A DNA stretch of 61,516 nucleotides from an uncultured beta proteobacterium (lineage in GTDB: Bacteria > Pseudomonadota > Gammaproteobacteria > Burkholderiales > Burkholderiaceae_C): NCBI GenBank assembly GCA_903838565.1, contig CAILZB010000011.1:1-61516 (forward strand), read 5' to 3'. Below, one piece after another: positions 19,320 through 28,700 of the stretch. The notes beneath the pieces were generated by a model. The model had not been told where the DNA came from and ran no database searches. It saw nothing but the letters and a program-made list of their open reading frames with translations. The position numbers were made by a program, and so were the translations under genes. Each line of letters starts with the position of its first letter. Positions within the stretch are counted from its first letter, which is position 1.

Positions 19320-19919
19320 TCAATACACGACGACCTGGATATAGCTCAGGGTGTTGCGGGGGCCATCGACGCGCGATGTGACCCTGAAAAGTGGCGGCGA
19401 AATGGCGCCGGCCTTGAGGCTCGTGCCACCCGTGCCACCCGTCACACCCGTGACGATGTGGCCGTGCACCGCGCACTCCTGCGTCAGACTCTGGGTGGCA
19501 GGGCCTGTTTGCTTGCACAGGCGGTGGATCACGTAGCGCACCTTGTTGCCCGCACCGTCGTCGTTGGTGGCTGTGCGTACTGCGGCGTTGCTCCAATCAA
19601 ATGTGAGAGGATCGAAAGCGGGATCCCAGGTGGCAAAGTAGCCGTGCGCCGCGTCGTCGTTTTCCAGGGGGATCGACGACGAGGTTTTCAACCAGGCAAC
19701 GGCAGCTTCTGCACCGCGGTCGCCGGCCATGGAAGCGTTTTGCTTGAACGCCAGGTTGCCCGCCACCCCGGCACCCGTGCCTACCGAACGCAGCATGGCC
19801 ACGCCCGCGAGCATCATGGCGATCATCACGATCAGCGCCACGTACAGCACCATGCCTTGCTGGTGGCGCGCCCGGATTCCCGAGGCCCGCACCCGAGCTG
19901 CGCCCTGGGGACGGATCAT
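19320..19919 (-). CDS. pilX: Minor pilin PilX, copy 2
   Basis: PilX minor pilin, 199 residues. The leader ends RHQQG, then MVLYVALIVMIAMMLAGVAM, without Glu5, then GNLAFKQNASMAGDRGAEAA. The C-terminal part has NKVRYVIHRLCKQT and ends SRVDGPRNTLSYIQVVVY. The ATG overlaps the pilW stop by 4 bases. It is very close to copy 3 PilX over the helix and the C-terminus, more distant from copy 1. Confidence 0.9.
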   Translation of the reverse strand: MIRPQGAARVRASGIRARHQQGMVLYVALIVMIAMMLAGVAMLRSVGTGAGVAGNLAFKQNASMAGDRGAEAAVAWLKTSSSIPLENDDAAHGYFATWDPAFDPLTFDWSNAAVRTATNDDGAGNKVRYVIHRLCKQTGPATQSLTQECAVHGHIVTGVTGGTGGTSLKAGAISPPLFRVTSRVDGPRNTLSYIQVVVY

Positions 19920-21067
19920 GGCGCTGCCCCCCAGATCATGTTGCGCAAGGGCACGGTGGATTCGTACACGCGGTAGCGGTAGTGGCGCCAGTCGTTGGCG
20001 TCGCCCGGCGTGCTGTCGGTGGTACCGTCGACATTGAACATGGCGAAGCTGTGGGCGCCGTTGGCCCAGGTCGGCGCCACCGTGGTCACCGCTGTCTTTT
20101 CATACTGCTGGCTGCGCGCCAGCACGGCAAAGCGCAGCGCCAGCACCTTGGTCCAGTCCGCGGGCGCGACGCTGGTCCAACTGCTGACGGTTCCCGCTGG
20201 TGGTGTGGTGACGCTGGTGTCGACTCCGTATTCGGCCTGCAAATTGACGATGCCGTCGGTCACCCGCACCAGCGTATCCGAGCGCAGGGTGTTGCTCCAC
20301 ACCAGCATATTCGCGCTGGCAGCACCCGCTGGCGTGACCTGCCAGACGTTGCGGCTGGGCGTGGGGCCCAGGTTGTAGGCAAGGCCGGCGGTGGCCACCG
20401 TGGTGTCGGCCGCGTTCATGCTCGCGGTCCTGGCACCACCGTAAAAACTGGTGTAGTTGGCGCTGGGCACGTGGTCTACCGTCACGCCGTCGATGTTGGT
20501 GTTGCCCGTGATCTCCACCAGCGCGCAAACGCCCGTAGCGGCGCTGGTGCCATTGTTGGTCACCAGCACGATGTCCCCCAGATGAAACGCATCGCGGCGG
20601 ACCAGCATCTTGCTGGTGGCGGTGGAGCCGTTGAAGGCCCGACTCGTCACGAAGTAGGCCGAGTCGCCGTACATGACGACGATTTGATCGGGCGCCCCCG
20701 GGGTCGTGGCGTTGTGGATGATCTGCACCGGTGTCAACACGACATTGGGGATGGCGGGCGTCGCCAGCGTGCTGTTGTACGCGGCCACGGCACACCCGGT
20801 CACTCCGCCCTCGACACCTGCGGCGGGAACCATGCCAAAGCCCAGACCTGCCAGCCGGATGTCGCGCTCAACCTGGTACAGGGCGAGCGTGCCGGCCACT
20901 TGCGCGTCGCTGCCCGAGGTGGTGGTGCGCACCCTCTCGCCTGACGCGGCAAACACCTGAAAAATGATCAAGGCGGCGATCAGCGCGATCGCCAACCCCA
21001 CCAGGATTTCGATCAGCGACACGCCGCGGCTGTGGCGGGCGCGTGAAGAAGAGCACCGTTTCTTCAT
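19916..21067 (-). CDS. pilW: Minor pilin PilW, copy 2
   Basis: PilW minor pilin, 383 residues. The prepilin motif G-VSLIEILVGLAIALIAALI has Glu5, followed by ASGERVRTTTSGSDAQVAG, shared with copy 3 but not copy 1. The C-terminus is DWRHYRYRVYESTVPLRNMIWG. The start lies 7 bases after the pilV stop, the same spacing in all three operons. Confidence 0.92.
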   Translation of the reverse strand: MKKRCSSSRARHSRGVSLIEILVGLAIALIAALIIFQVFAASGERVRTTTSGSDAQVAGTLALYQVERDIRLAGLGFGMVPAAGVEGGVTGCAVAAYNSTLATPAIPNVVLTPVQIIHNATTPGAPDQIVVMYGDSAYFVTSRAFNGSTATSKMLVRRDAFHLGDIVLVTNNGTSAATGVCALVEITGNTNIDGVTVDHVPSANYTSFYGGARTASMNAADTTVATAGLAYNLGPTPSRNVWQVTPAGAASANMLVWSNTLRSDTLVRVTDGIVNLQAEYGVDTSVTTPPAGTVSSWTSVAPADWTKVLALRFAVLARSQQYEKTAVTTVAPTWANGAHSFAMFNVDGTTDSTPGDANDWRHYRYRVYESTVPLRNMIWGAAP

Positions 21068-21074
21068 CCTGAGC

Positions 21075-21572
21075 TCAATTGATCAGCGACTTCATGACAT
21101 GCCTGCGCGCCACGGCATCACCCGGCGCCTTCCAGCAGACCGTGACCGTCACTTCGTTCATCCCGGCTACGGTATTAACCACCTTGATCTGCTGCATCGC
21201 CGCCGTCGCTCCAGGCAGGCCCGTGCCAGACGCCATCACTGCGGCGACCCAGTTCGTGATCAGGGGGGCGGTCGACGGATTGCCGGCAAAGGCGCAAGCG
21301 GCGCCACCGGGTTGGTGCTGAAACGCGCCCAGCGCGAGGGCCGTCGCGGCTTCGCTGCTGCGGTCCACGTTGACCCAGATCTGATTGATGATCTCGGTGG
21401 CAAACTTGTTGGCGTTGGTGCGGTACTGCGCGTCCGACTGCGACGCCACGGCCAGCGCGTTCACGCCCACCATGCCCAGGATCCCCAAGGAGAAGATGAG
21501 GATCGCCATCAGCGCCTCGATCATCATCATGCCGCGCTGGCCAAAAGTGCTTGGAACGGGTTTCATGGTCAT
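21075..21572 (-). CDS. pilV: Minor pilin PilV, copy 2
   Basis: PilV minor pilin, 165 residues. The prepilin motif G-MMMIEALMAILIFSLGILG has Glu5, followed by SQSDAQYRTNANKFATEIIN. The C-terminal VTVCWKAPGDAVARRHVM is nearly identical to copy 3. It starts 5 bases after the stop of the pilE-fimT fusion, where fimT should end, so the distance between fimT end and pilV was preserved through the deletion. Confidence 0.92.
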   Translation of the reverse strand: MTMKPVPSTFGQRGMMMIEALMAILIFSLGILGMVGVNALAVASQSDAQYRTNANKFATEIINQIWVNVDRSSEAATALALGAFQHQPGGAACAFAGNPSTAPLITNWVAAVMASGTGLPGATAAMQQIKVVNTVAGMNEVTVTVCWKAPGDAVARRHVMKSLIN

Positions 21573-21577
21573 GGCAC

Positions 21578-21814
21578 TCAGCTGCAGGTGCGGGCATCGC
21601 CCGCGGTCGGGAGCGACACCGCGTCATAAGCGCGGTTGTCCTGAAAGTACGGCTCCATCTTGGCCCTCATCGCGGCCAGCCCCGCCACCGCCTCGGTGAC
21701 GCGACCGCGCTGCACGTCGGCCGTGTACGAAGGCAAAGCGATGGCCGCGAGGATTCCGATAATCGCCACCGTCATCATCAATTCGATCCGCGTGAACCCG
21801 CTGGGGCTGCCCAT
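21578..21814 (-). pseudogene. pilE-fimT deletion fusion, copy 2 (78 aa)
   Basis: First gene of operon copy 2, only 78 residues. Residues 1 to about 66 are the pilE N-terminus (leader, [44 protein letters not shown]). The last residues, AGDARTCS, match the end of FimT (AGDSRTCS in copy 3), and the DNA around 21578-21615 matches the fimT 3' end. The rest of pilE and nearly all of fimT are missing, joined in frame. An Arg stands at +3 of the mature helix where Leu is usual, and Asp replaces Tyr/Val in TADVQRG. Both suggest decay, although Glu5 and the cleavage Gly remain. Whether the product still enters a pilus is unknown. Confidence 0.85.
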
Positions 21815-22036
21815 GACACTTTCCTTTTTAACTGTTACTTTTGGTAACTCGTCGGAACGATAGGAGAGTTATGGAAGGCGCGGCAACGGCAGCCGATCAA
21901 CGGCAATGATTGACAGACAAGTGGTAACTATGACCAGTCATTTTGATCAACTATTGCATCTGCAGAGTCGACCAGGACCCTTGGGGTGCGACGGCTTGCC
22001 CGGCTTCGGGCAGGGGTCGCGGACTGACAGCGCCGG
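21815..22036 (-). promoter_or_regulatory. Leader region of copy 2 pilus operon
   Basis: Non-coding gap between tonB (22037) and the pilE-fimT fusion. Its 21815-21960 part aligns with the copy 1 leader: CTCTCCTATCGTTC, CCACTTGTC (complement of 21916-21924) and the inverted repeat TGACTGGTCA (21931-21940) at identical spacing. The SD is AAGGAAAG before TGTC-ATG. A hairpin TGCCCG/CGGGCA (21997-22012, 4-base loop, no T run) lies just after the tonB gene and could slow or end transcription from copy 3. Confidence 0.5.
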
Positions 22037-22696
22037 TTAGCGGTTCTGCCCCGACACCGCGCCGCCACGGTTGATCGGGGTGTAGCCCACTTCGATGAAG
22101 ATCTGGCTTTTCACCGGAATGCCCAGGAAGTAGCCGGGCGAGAATTTGGCCTTGGCAAAGGCCTGCAGGGCCGACTGCTCGAACAGCCCGGGCGGCGTGG
22201 CTCGCACCACAGCGACTTCGTCCACCTCGCCCGAACTGCTGATGAGCAGACGCAGCACCACCGAGCCTTCCTGCATGCCGGCCGACTCCGGGTACACGGG
22301 GTCGATCGACTGCAGCGGACGCGGAGGTGGATCGAGTTCGCCCGAGGCGCGGTAGCTGGGTGCGGGAGCCAAGCCCTGGGGCGTCGCCTTGTCCGGCGTG
22401 GATTGCGCTGCTGTTGCGGGGGCCGCCGATGGGCTGCCCCGGTTATCGGCGGTGACCGTTAGCGGTGGTTTCGGCGGCACGGCGGCGGCCGCCAAAGCCG
22501 CCGATGTCGGGGCTGGCGACTCCGTTGCCGCTGCGGCCTGCGTCGCCGTGGCCGGCATCACCAGCCGCGCCTGCAAGGCACTCAAGCTCGCCGACATCGA
22601 ACTGCTGCTGGCATGGGGCCGAACAAACCCCAGCAGCAGCGCCGCATGCACGGCCAGCGACAGCGCGGCGGCCCAGAGCAGCGAGTGTCGGGTCAC
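22037..22696 (-). CDS. TonB-like energy transducer after pilY1 copy 3
   Basis: TonB-family protein, 219 residues from a GTG at 22696, four bases after the pilY1 copy 3 stop, the same arrangement as at 12041. The N-terminal helix LLWAAALSLAVHAALLLGF has S13-x3-H17. The linker is Ala/Pro/Thr-rich. The C-terminal TonB domain is almost identical to the paralogue (SYRASGELDPPPRPLQSIDP, AFAKAKFSPGYFLGIPVKS, end GYTPINRGGAVSGQNR), whereas the linkers differ, so the C-terminal domain is the conserved part. Likely anchored in the inner membrane and reaching across the periplasm; the partner is unknown. The nearest candidate energisers are TolQ and TolR at 39556-40713. Confidence 0.85.
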   Translation of the reverse strand: MTRHSLLWAAALSLAVHAALLLGFVRPHASSSSMSASLSALQARLVMPATATQAAAATESPAPTSAALAAAAVPPKPPLTVTADNRGSPSAAPATAAQSTPDKATPQGLAPAPSYRASGELDPPPRPLQSIDPVYPESAGMQEGSVVLRLLISSSGEVDEVAVVRATPPGLFEQSALQAFAKAKFSPGYFLGIPVKSQIFIEVGYTPINRGGAVSGQNR

Positions 22697-22700
22697 GGGC

Positions 22701-25700
22701 CTACTGCACGATCTCGCGCCAGCTGATGCGTTTGCCCACGGGAGCAGGTATCGCCACTGCCACATCGTACATACCCGGCGGTTCGGGGAGGGGCTTTGTA
22801 GTCGTCACTATCCATTTGAGTGAACCGTCCGGCATCATCGCCAGTGTAGCCCCGGAGCCCAAGGTTGCGGTACCGAATTTGGTCACCGCCGATCCGCCGA
22901 CTGGCAATCCGGTGACGAAATCCAGTTGATTGAACAGGTTATAGCCTGAGGCGCACTGTGAAGCGCTGGGGATATTCGATTGAAAAACTAAGGTACCCGA
23001 GGCCAACGCCATGTCGATCGTGACCCGTTCACTGCCCAATGTGGCGTCAGTCAAGCCCTGCGTCAGATCCATGTACCAGCCGGCCGTGGAAGCGCACTGC
23101 CCTGACGAACCGCTGCACGGCAGCGCGGTGCGCACCAGGTCGCCACTCACAAGCGAGCCGGTGGTGGTGAGCGTGATCGGCTTCAGACCGGCGCGAAGCG
23201 TCGCCGGGTCGAGTTCGGCTGTCGGCGGCGATGTCACCGTGGGGGCCGCCATCGGGTCCATGATGCTGTACACCGTCTGCTGCTGCGTATTGCTGATATC
23301 GCTGGCACCAAGGAGGCGTCCCGTACCCACCATCAGGAAGGTGTTGCCGTTCACTTCGGCGAGGTTGATGCGGGTGGTGACGGACTGCGCCGTGTTATCG
23401 GCGGCCCTCAACGAAGTGACCAGCACAGCAGGCGCGCTGGAAGCGGCATTGATGTCGAAGCGCCACAGGTTGCCCAGCAGATCGCCACCGTACACCCACA
23501 GCGCGGTGTTGTTCAGCTTCGGGTTGCTCACGTAGGTGGTCAGCTCGCGCAAGCCACTGGGGCCGGTGGTGTCGCCGACCCCGGTGCCGATGCGCCGGAT
23601 GATTTGGCCCGTGTATGCGTTCAGCACGTAGAGATAGCCCTGACCGTTGCCCCCATCCGTGGTGTTGTTGTAGCCCGAAGTCACCAGCACGACCCAAGTG
23701 ACGCCATCGGCCAGCTTGGTGATGACAGGTCGACCGAAAGTGAGCCCCAGGTTGCAATCGCTTGAATTCCCGATCGCGGCCAGGTCGGTCGCGAGGCAGA
23801 CCAAGCTCGACGCCTTGAATTCCCACAAGGCCTTGGGTGTGGTCGGATCGGTCACGTCCAACGCGTAGTAACCCTTGCCGCCATCGTTCAGGCCGCCCAC
23901 CAGAATGGTCTTCCAATCGGTCCCGTTGTAGATATCCCCCGAGGTCGGCGAACCATCCACGTAGAACTGGTGCGCCGAGCCATAGGCCATGTCGGCGAGC
24001 GCGTACAAATTGGGCAGCACCGAAGTAGGAATCACGGCCCAGGCTTCAACGCCGGTCGTCGCATTGAACGCGTGCAACATGCCGTCGTTGCCACCCACAT
24101 AGGCCATCGCCGTACGTGATGCGTTGTTGCTGACAAAATTGCTGTAGCCCGCATCGCCGTACAGTTGGGATGGAGGCCCAACGTAGGCCAACTGTGAATC
24201 GACGATGTCGCCCAGCGCGCTGTCGCGCGCTCGGTAGATCTGGTTCGCCACGATCACGGCGTCGCCCTGATAGCCTTTTTGTCCGCGCAGGAAGTTCACG
24301 AGGTTCGCTGGCACGTTAGGCGACGGCGCTAAGCCTTCGGCAGCATTGATTTGAGCCGCGGTAAGCGTGCTGCCAGTGCCGAACTGCGACAGACGGTTCA
24401 CCTGCGTTGCGCCAAAGTAGGCCAGCTCAGTGGCGTTCAGGCCGGTCGTGGCTGTGCCGAACGGATTGCCGCTTGCGTCACAGGGTTGCGTATTCCAGGT
24501 GAACGGCACCAGTGTGGAGGTTGAACCGGTCGTGCGAATCAATCGAATGTCGCGCCCGTCGCAATACAGCGACACCCGCGAATTCAGGTTCGCCTGCGCC
24601 GACCAGGTGGCGGTGCCGGACACACCCGCGGCGCTCACGGTAGTGGCCAGCACATCGCCAGTCCATTTGCCGGTCACGAAGCTGGTCCCGAAGATGGCGT
24701 TGTTGCCCGGCACCGGCATCTGGGTCGCCATGGTCGCCCCCGCAGACGTTCCCGACGAACTTGAAATGCCCTCCAGAGCGCCCTTGATGCCGGAGATCAG
24801 ACTGGCAGGGTCCCGAGCGCTGAAGAAGCGGCCGCGTCCGTCCACCGCCGTGTGCCAGAAGTCGTCGATCGAACGGGGGTCGTTGAACTGCGACTCATAG
24901 GTCGTAGCCGAGGTCGGCCAGACCGGCCAACTGGTGGCTCCCGAGCCTTGCCCCGCGACCGCGACTCCGGTACGCAAGGCACTGAAGTCGCCGGTTCCGC
25001 TGGTGTAGTCAGTGGTGAAGTCCAGCGTTCCCGACACGCCCAGACCCACGACAAAGGTCGTCATGTGCTGGGATTTCAAACGATCGTCTTCGTTAGGGTA
25101 GCCGCTGCTTTGCCCCACAAACACGTTGTCAGGCAATTCCGGGCGCAGGTCGGTCGCGTAGTAGTACTGGGCCACGTCGGCGAGGGAATTCGTGCTTCCG
25201 CCCTCGATCGATCCGATGCCCACCACGCAGGGCCAGCCCGCGCACAGCGAAGGCGGCGCCGGTGCGACCGAAGTCAGCGCCGTGGGTACGGTCGACGGAA
25301 TCAACGGCGGGCGCACGATCGGAGGAACACCGCCGGGCGTGGGCGCGCCTCCTGCGCTGAACGCAGGGGCCGTGGCAAACAACACCGGCTGCTGTGCCTG
25401 GGAGTAGCAGACACCATCGAGGTCGGTGAGCGTGCCAGGGGTGGTGACGACAGAGGGCGCACCCACACTGAAACCGCCACTGACCACTTGCGTCGTGACC
25501 TCGGTCGTGGTCTGGTACTGGACCTTGGCCCCTGGAACCGCGTCACAGGTGGTGTTGACGAAGTTCAAGTCCATCCCGGGCGTGCAGGCGCTAGCCGCAA
25601 CGGGCCCCGTGGGCGGTGTCGTGACCTGGTCGCAAGTGGTGACGACAAAATTGGCGTCGGTCCCTGGCGTGCACGTAGCCACCGGCGTCGGCCCGCTGGC

Positions 25701-28700
25701 CACCGGATTGCAGGTGGTGGCGATCCAGGAGGGGGCACTGGCGCTTACCGCCGTGCAGGACGGCACCCAAGTGGTCACCGAGGCCGGCGTCACGCAGGTG
25801 GTCGCCGTGTAGGCATTGGTTCCATCCGCTGCCGCCTGGTTGCAGGAACCCACTGCGGTTGGGCCGGTGACCGTGGTGCTGCAGGTGGTACCAATGAAGG
25901 CATTCGACCCATTGGGTGATGCCGCCGTGCACGACGCGGCCGGCGTGGGCCCGGTGGGCACGGTATTGCAGGTGGTCGCAGTCCAGGGCGGCGTCGTGCC
26001 GGCACTGGCGGCCACCGGTGTGCAGGAGGCCACCGGTGTGGGGCCAGTGCTGACAGTGCTGCAACTGGTGTCGACGTAGGAATTGCTCCCATTCGCCGCC
26101 GCTGGCGTACAAGAGGAAACCCCGGTCGGCCCGCTGATGGCGGTGCCGCAGGTGGTGGCAGTCCAGGGTGGCGTGGTACTGGCATCGGCAGGCACTGCGT
26201 TACAGGAGGCCACGCCTGTGGGGCCGGTGCTCACGGTGTTGCAGGTGGTGGCAGTCCAGGAATTCCCCGAACCCGCTGATGTGGGCGTGCATGCGGCACT
26301 GGGGGTGGGCCCGGTGGTCGCGGTGTTGCAGCTGGTGACCACAAAGGAGGCATCGGTTCCCGGCGTGCAAGAAGACACGCCGGTGGGTCCGGTGGTCGTG
26401 GTGGTGCAGCTGGTCGCCGTGTAGGCGTTCGTCCCGTCCGCCGAGGCCGGCGTGCACGAGGCCACGGGAAGGGGACCCGTCAGCACCGTGCTGCAGATCT
26501 GCGTGGCGGAGGCGACGCAGCTGGCGACGCCCGCGGCTGCAGTCCAGCTGCAGGTGGTGGCAGTCCAGGGAGGAGTCGTGCCCGCACTCGCCGTCAAGGG
26601 AGTGCAGCCCAGCGGCGCGGGCGTGGGCCCGGAGGTGGCCGTGGTGCAGGCGGTCGCGATCCAGCTGTTGCCCGAGGATGCGACTGCGTTCGTGCAGGAG
26701 CCCGTGGGTGTGGGTCCGTTCACATCGGTGTTGCAGCTGGTCGTGGTCCAGGAATTCAGCGCAGTCGCGGCGATCGGCGTGCAGGCCGTGACACCGGTGG
26801 GGCCGGTGTCGACGGTGTTGCAGGTGATGTCCACGTACGAGTTAATCGCAGCCGCAGTCTGTGGTGTGCATGAAGCAACTCCGCCCGGTCCCGAGGTGAC
26901 GGTGTTGCAGCTGGTACTGGTGTAGGCATTGGTCCCATCGGCCGGCGCGGCCGTGCAGGAAGCGACGCCCGTGGGGCCGGTGTTCACGACCGGGCAGGTG
27001 GTCGCGGTCCAGGAATTCCCTGAGCTCGCCGGGGTCACCGCGCACGCCGTCACCGGTGTGGGCCCGGTGGTGACGGTTCCGGGGCAGGTGATAGCAGTCC
27101 AGGAGTTCCCGGCACTGGCGGGAGTGTTCACGCACGAAGCCACGCCGGTAGGCCCTGTGGTGACGGTGTTGCAGGTGGTGGTGACGTAGTTGTTCGATGC
27201 GCTCGCCAATGCGGGCGTGCACGAGCCTACCGGCGTGGGCCCGGTGGCCACGGTGTTGCACAGCTGGGTTGGTGATGGAACGCAGACCGCTGCACCCGTT
27301 GCTGCGGTCCAGCCGCACAGCGTTGCCGTCCAGTTGTTACCGCTGCTCGCAGCCACGGGCGTGCACGAAGTCACACCCACTGCAGCCGTGGCGACCACTG
27401 GGCAGGTGGTGGCGACCCAGCTATTGCCCGTACCCGCCGCCACTGGCGTGCACGATCCCGTGGGCGTGGGCCCGGTGGTAACAGTGTTGCAGGTAGTGGC
27501 GGTATAGGAGTTGCCCGAGGCCGCCGACACCGGGGTGCAGGCGGTCACGCCCGTGGGCCCGGTGGTCACGGTGTTGCAGCTGGTGGTGGTCCAGGAATTC
27601 AAGGCCGTGGCCGTGATCGGCGAACAGGAAGACACGCCTGTGGGCCCGGTGGCTGTGACCGGGCAGGTGGTGGTGGTGTAGGCATTGGTCGAGTCCGCGC
27701 TCGCCGCGGTGCAGGAAGCGACCCAGCCCGACGTGGTGACCGGTGTCGGACAGGTGGTGGACGTATAGAAATTCACCGTGGACTTGGACGCCGTCGAGCA
27801 GGAAGCGACAGGCACGTTTGTGGTGGTGACGGTGTTGCAGGTGGTGGCGGTATAGAGATTCCCGGAACTTGCCGTCGCCCCGGTGCAGGACGAAACGCCC
27901 GTGGGTCCCCCGGTGACGGTGTTGCAGGTGACAGCGATATAGGAGTTGCCTGAACTCGCCGCAGCCGGCGTGCACGAAGCCACGCCCGTGGGCCCGTTGG
28001 TGAGGGTGTTGCACGTCACCGTTGCTGACGAAGTGCAGGTCCCCACCCCAACCGGGGTGGTCCAGCCGCAGGTGGTCGCGGTCCAGGCGGGAGTCGTCGT
28101 TGCAGTGGCCAATACAGCTGTGCAGCCCGAGGGCGCGGCCGTCGGACCCGTCGCGACGACCGGGCAGGTGGTGACGGTATAGGCGTTGCCGGAATTGGCC
28201 GAAGCCGGTGTGCAAGCGCCTATGGGCGTGGGCCCGGTGGTGACGGTGTTGCAGGTGGTGACCACGAAGGTGCCGCTGGTCCCCGGCGTGCATGACGCCA
28301 CAGGGGTCGGCCCCAGGGGAACGGTGTTGCAGGTGGTGGTGGTGTAGGAATTGGTCGAATCCGCCGTCGCTGCCGTGCAGGACGCCACGCCCGTGGGCCC
28401 GGTGGTCACGGTCGGGCAGGTGGTCGCGGTGTAGGAATTCCCCGAGTTGGCTGCGGATGCCGTGCAGGAGGCCACGCCCGTGGGGCCGGTGCTCACAACC
28501 GGGCAGGTGGTCGTGGTGTACAGGTTGCCCGAACTGGCCGATGCCGCAGAGCAGGTCGGCACCGGTGTGGGACCGGTGGTGACGGTGTTGCAGGTGGTGG
28601 CGGTATAGGAGTTCCCCGACCCCGCTGGCACCGGCGAGCAGGATGCCACGCCCGTGGGTCCGGTGTTGGCGGTGGCGCAGCTGGTGACAACGAACGATGC

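Noticed and set aside
19302..19596. N-terminal extension of pilY1 copy 2
   Set aside because: It would overlap pilX by hundreds of bases and lacks a signal peptide; the start at 19302 has the signal peptide and the spacing seen in the other copies.
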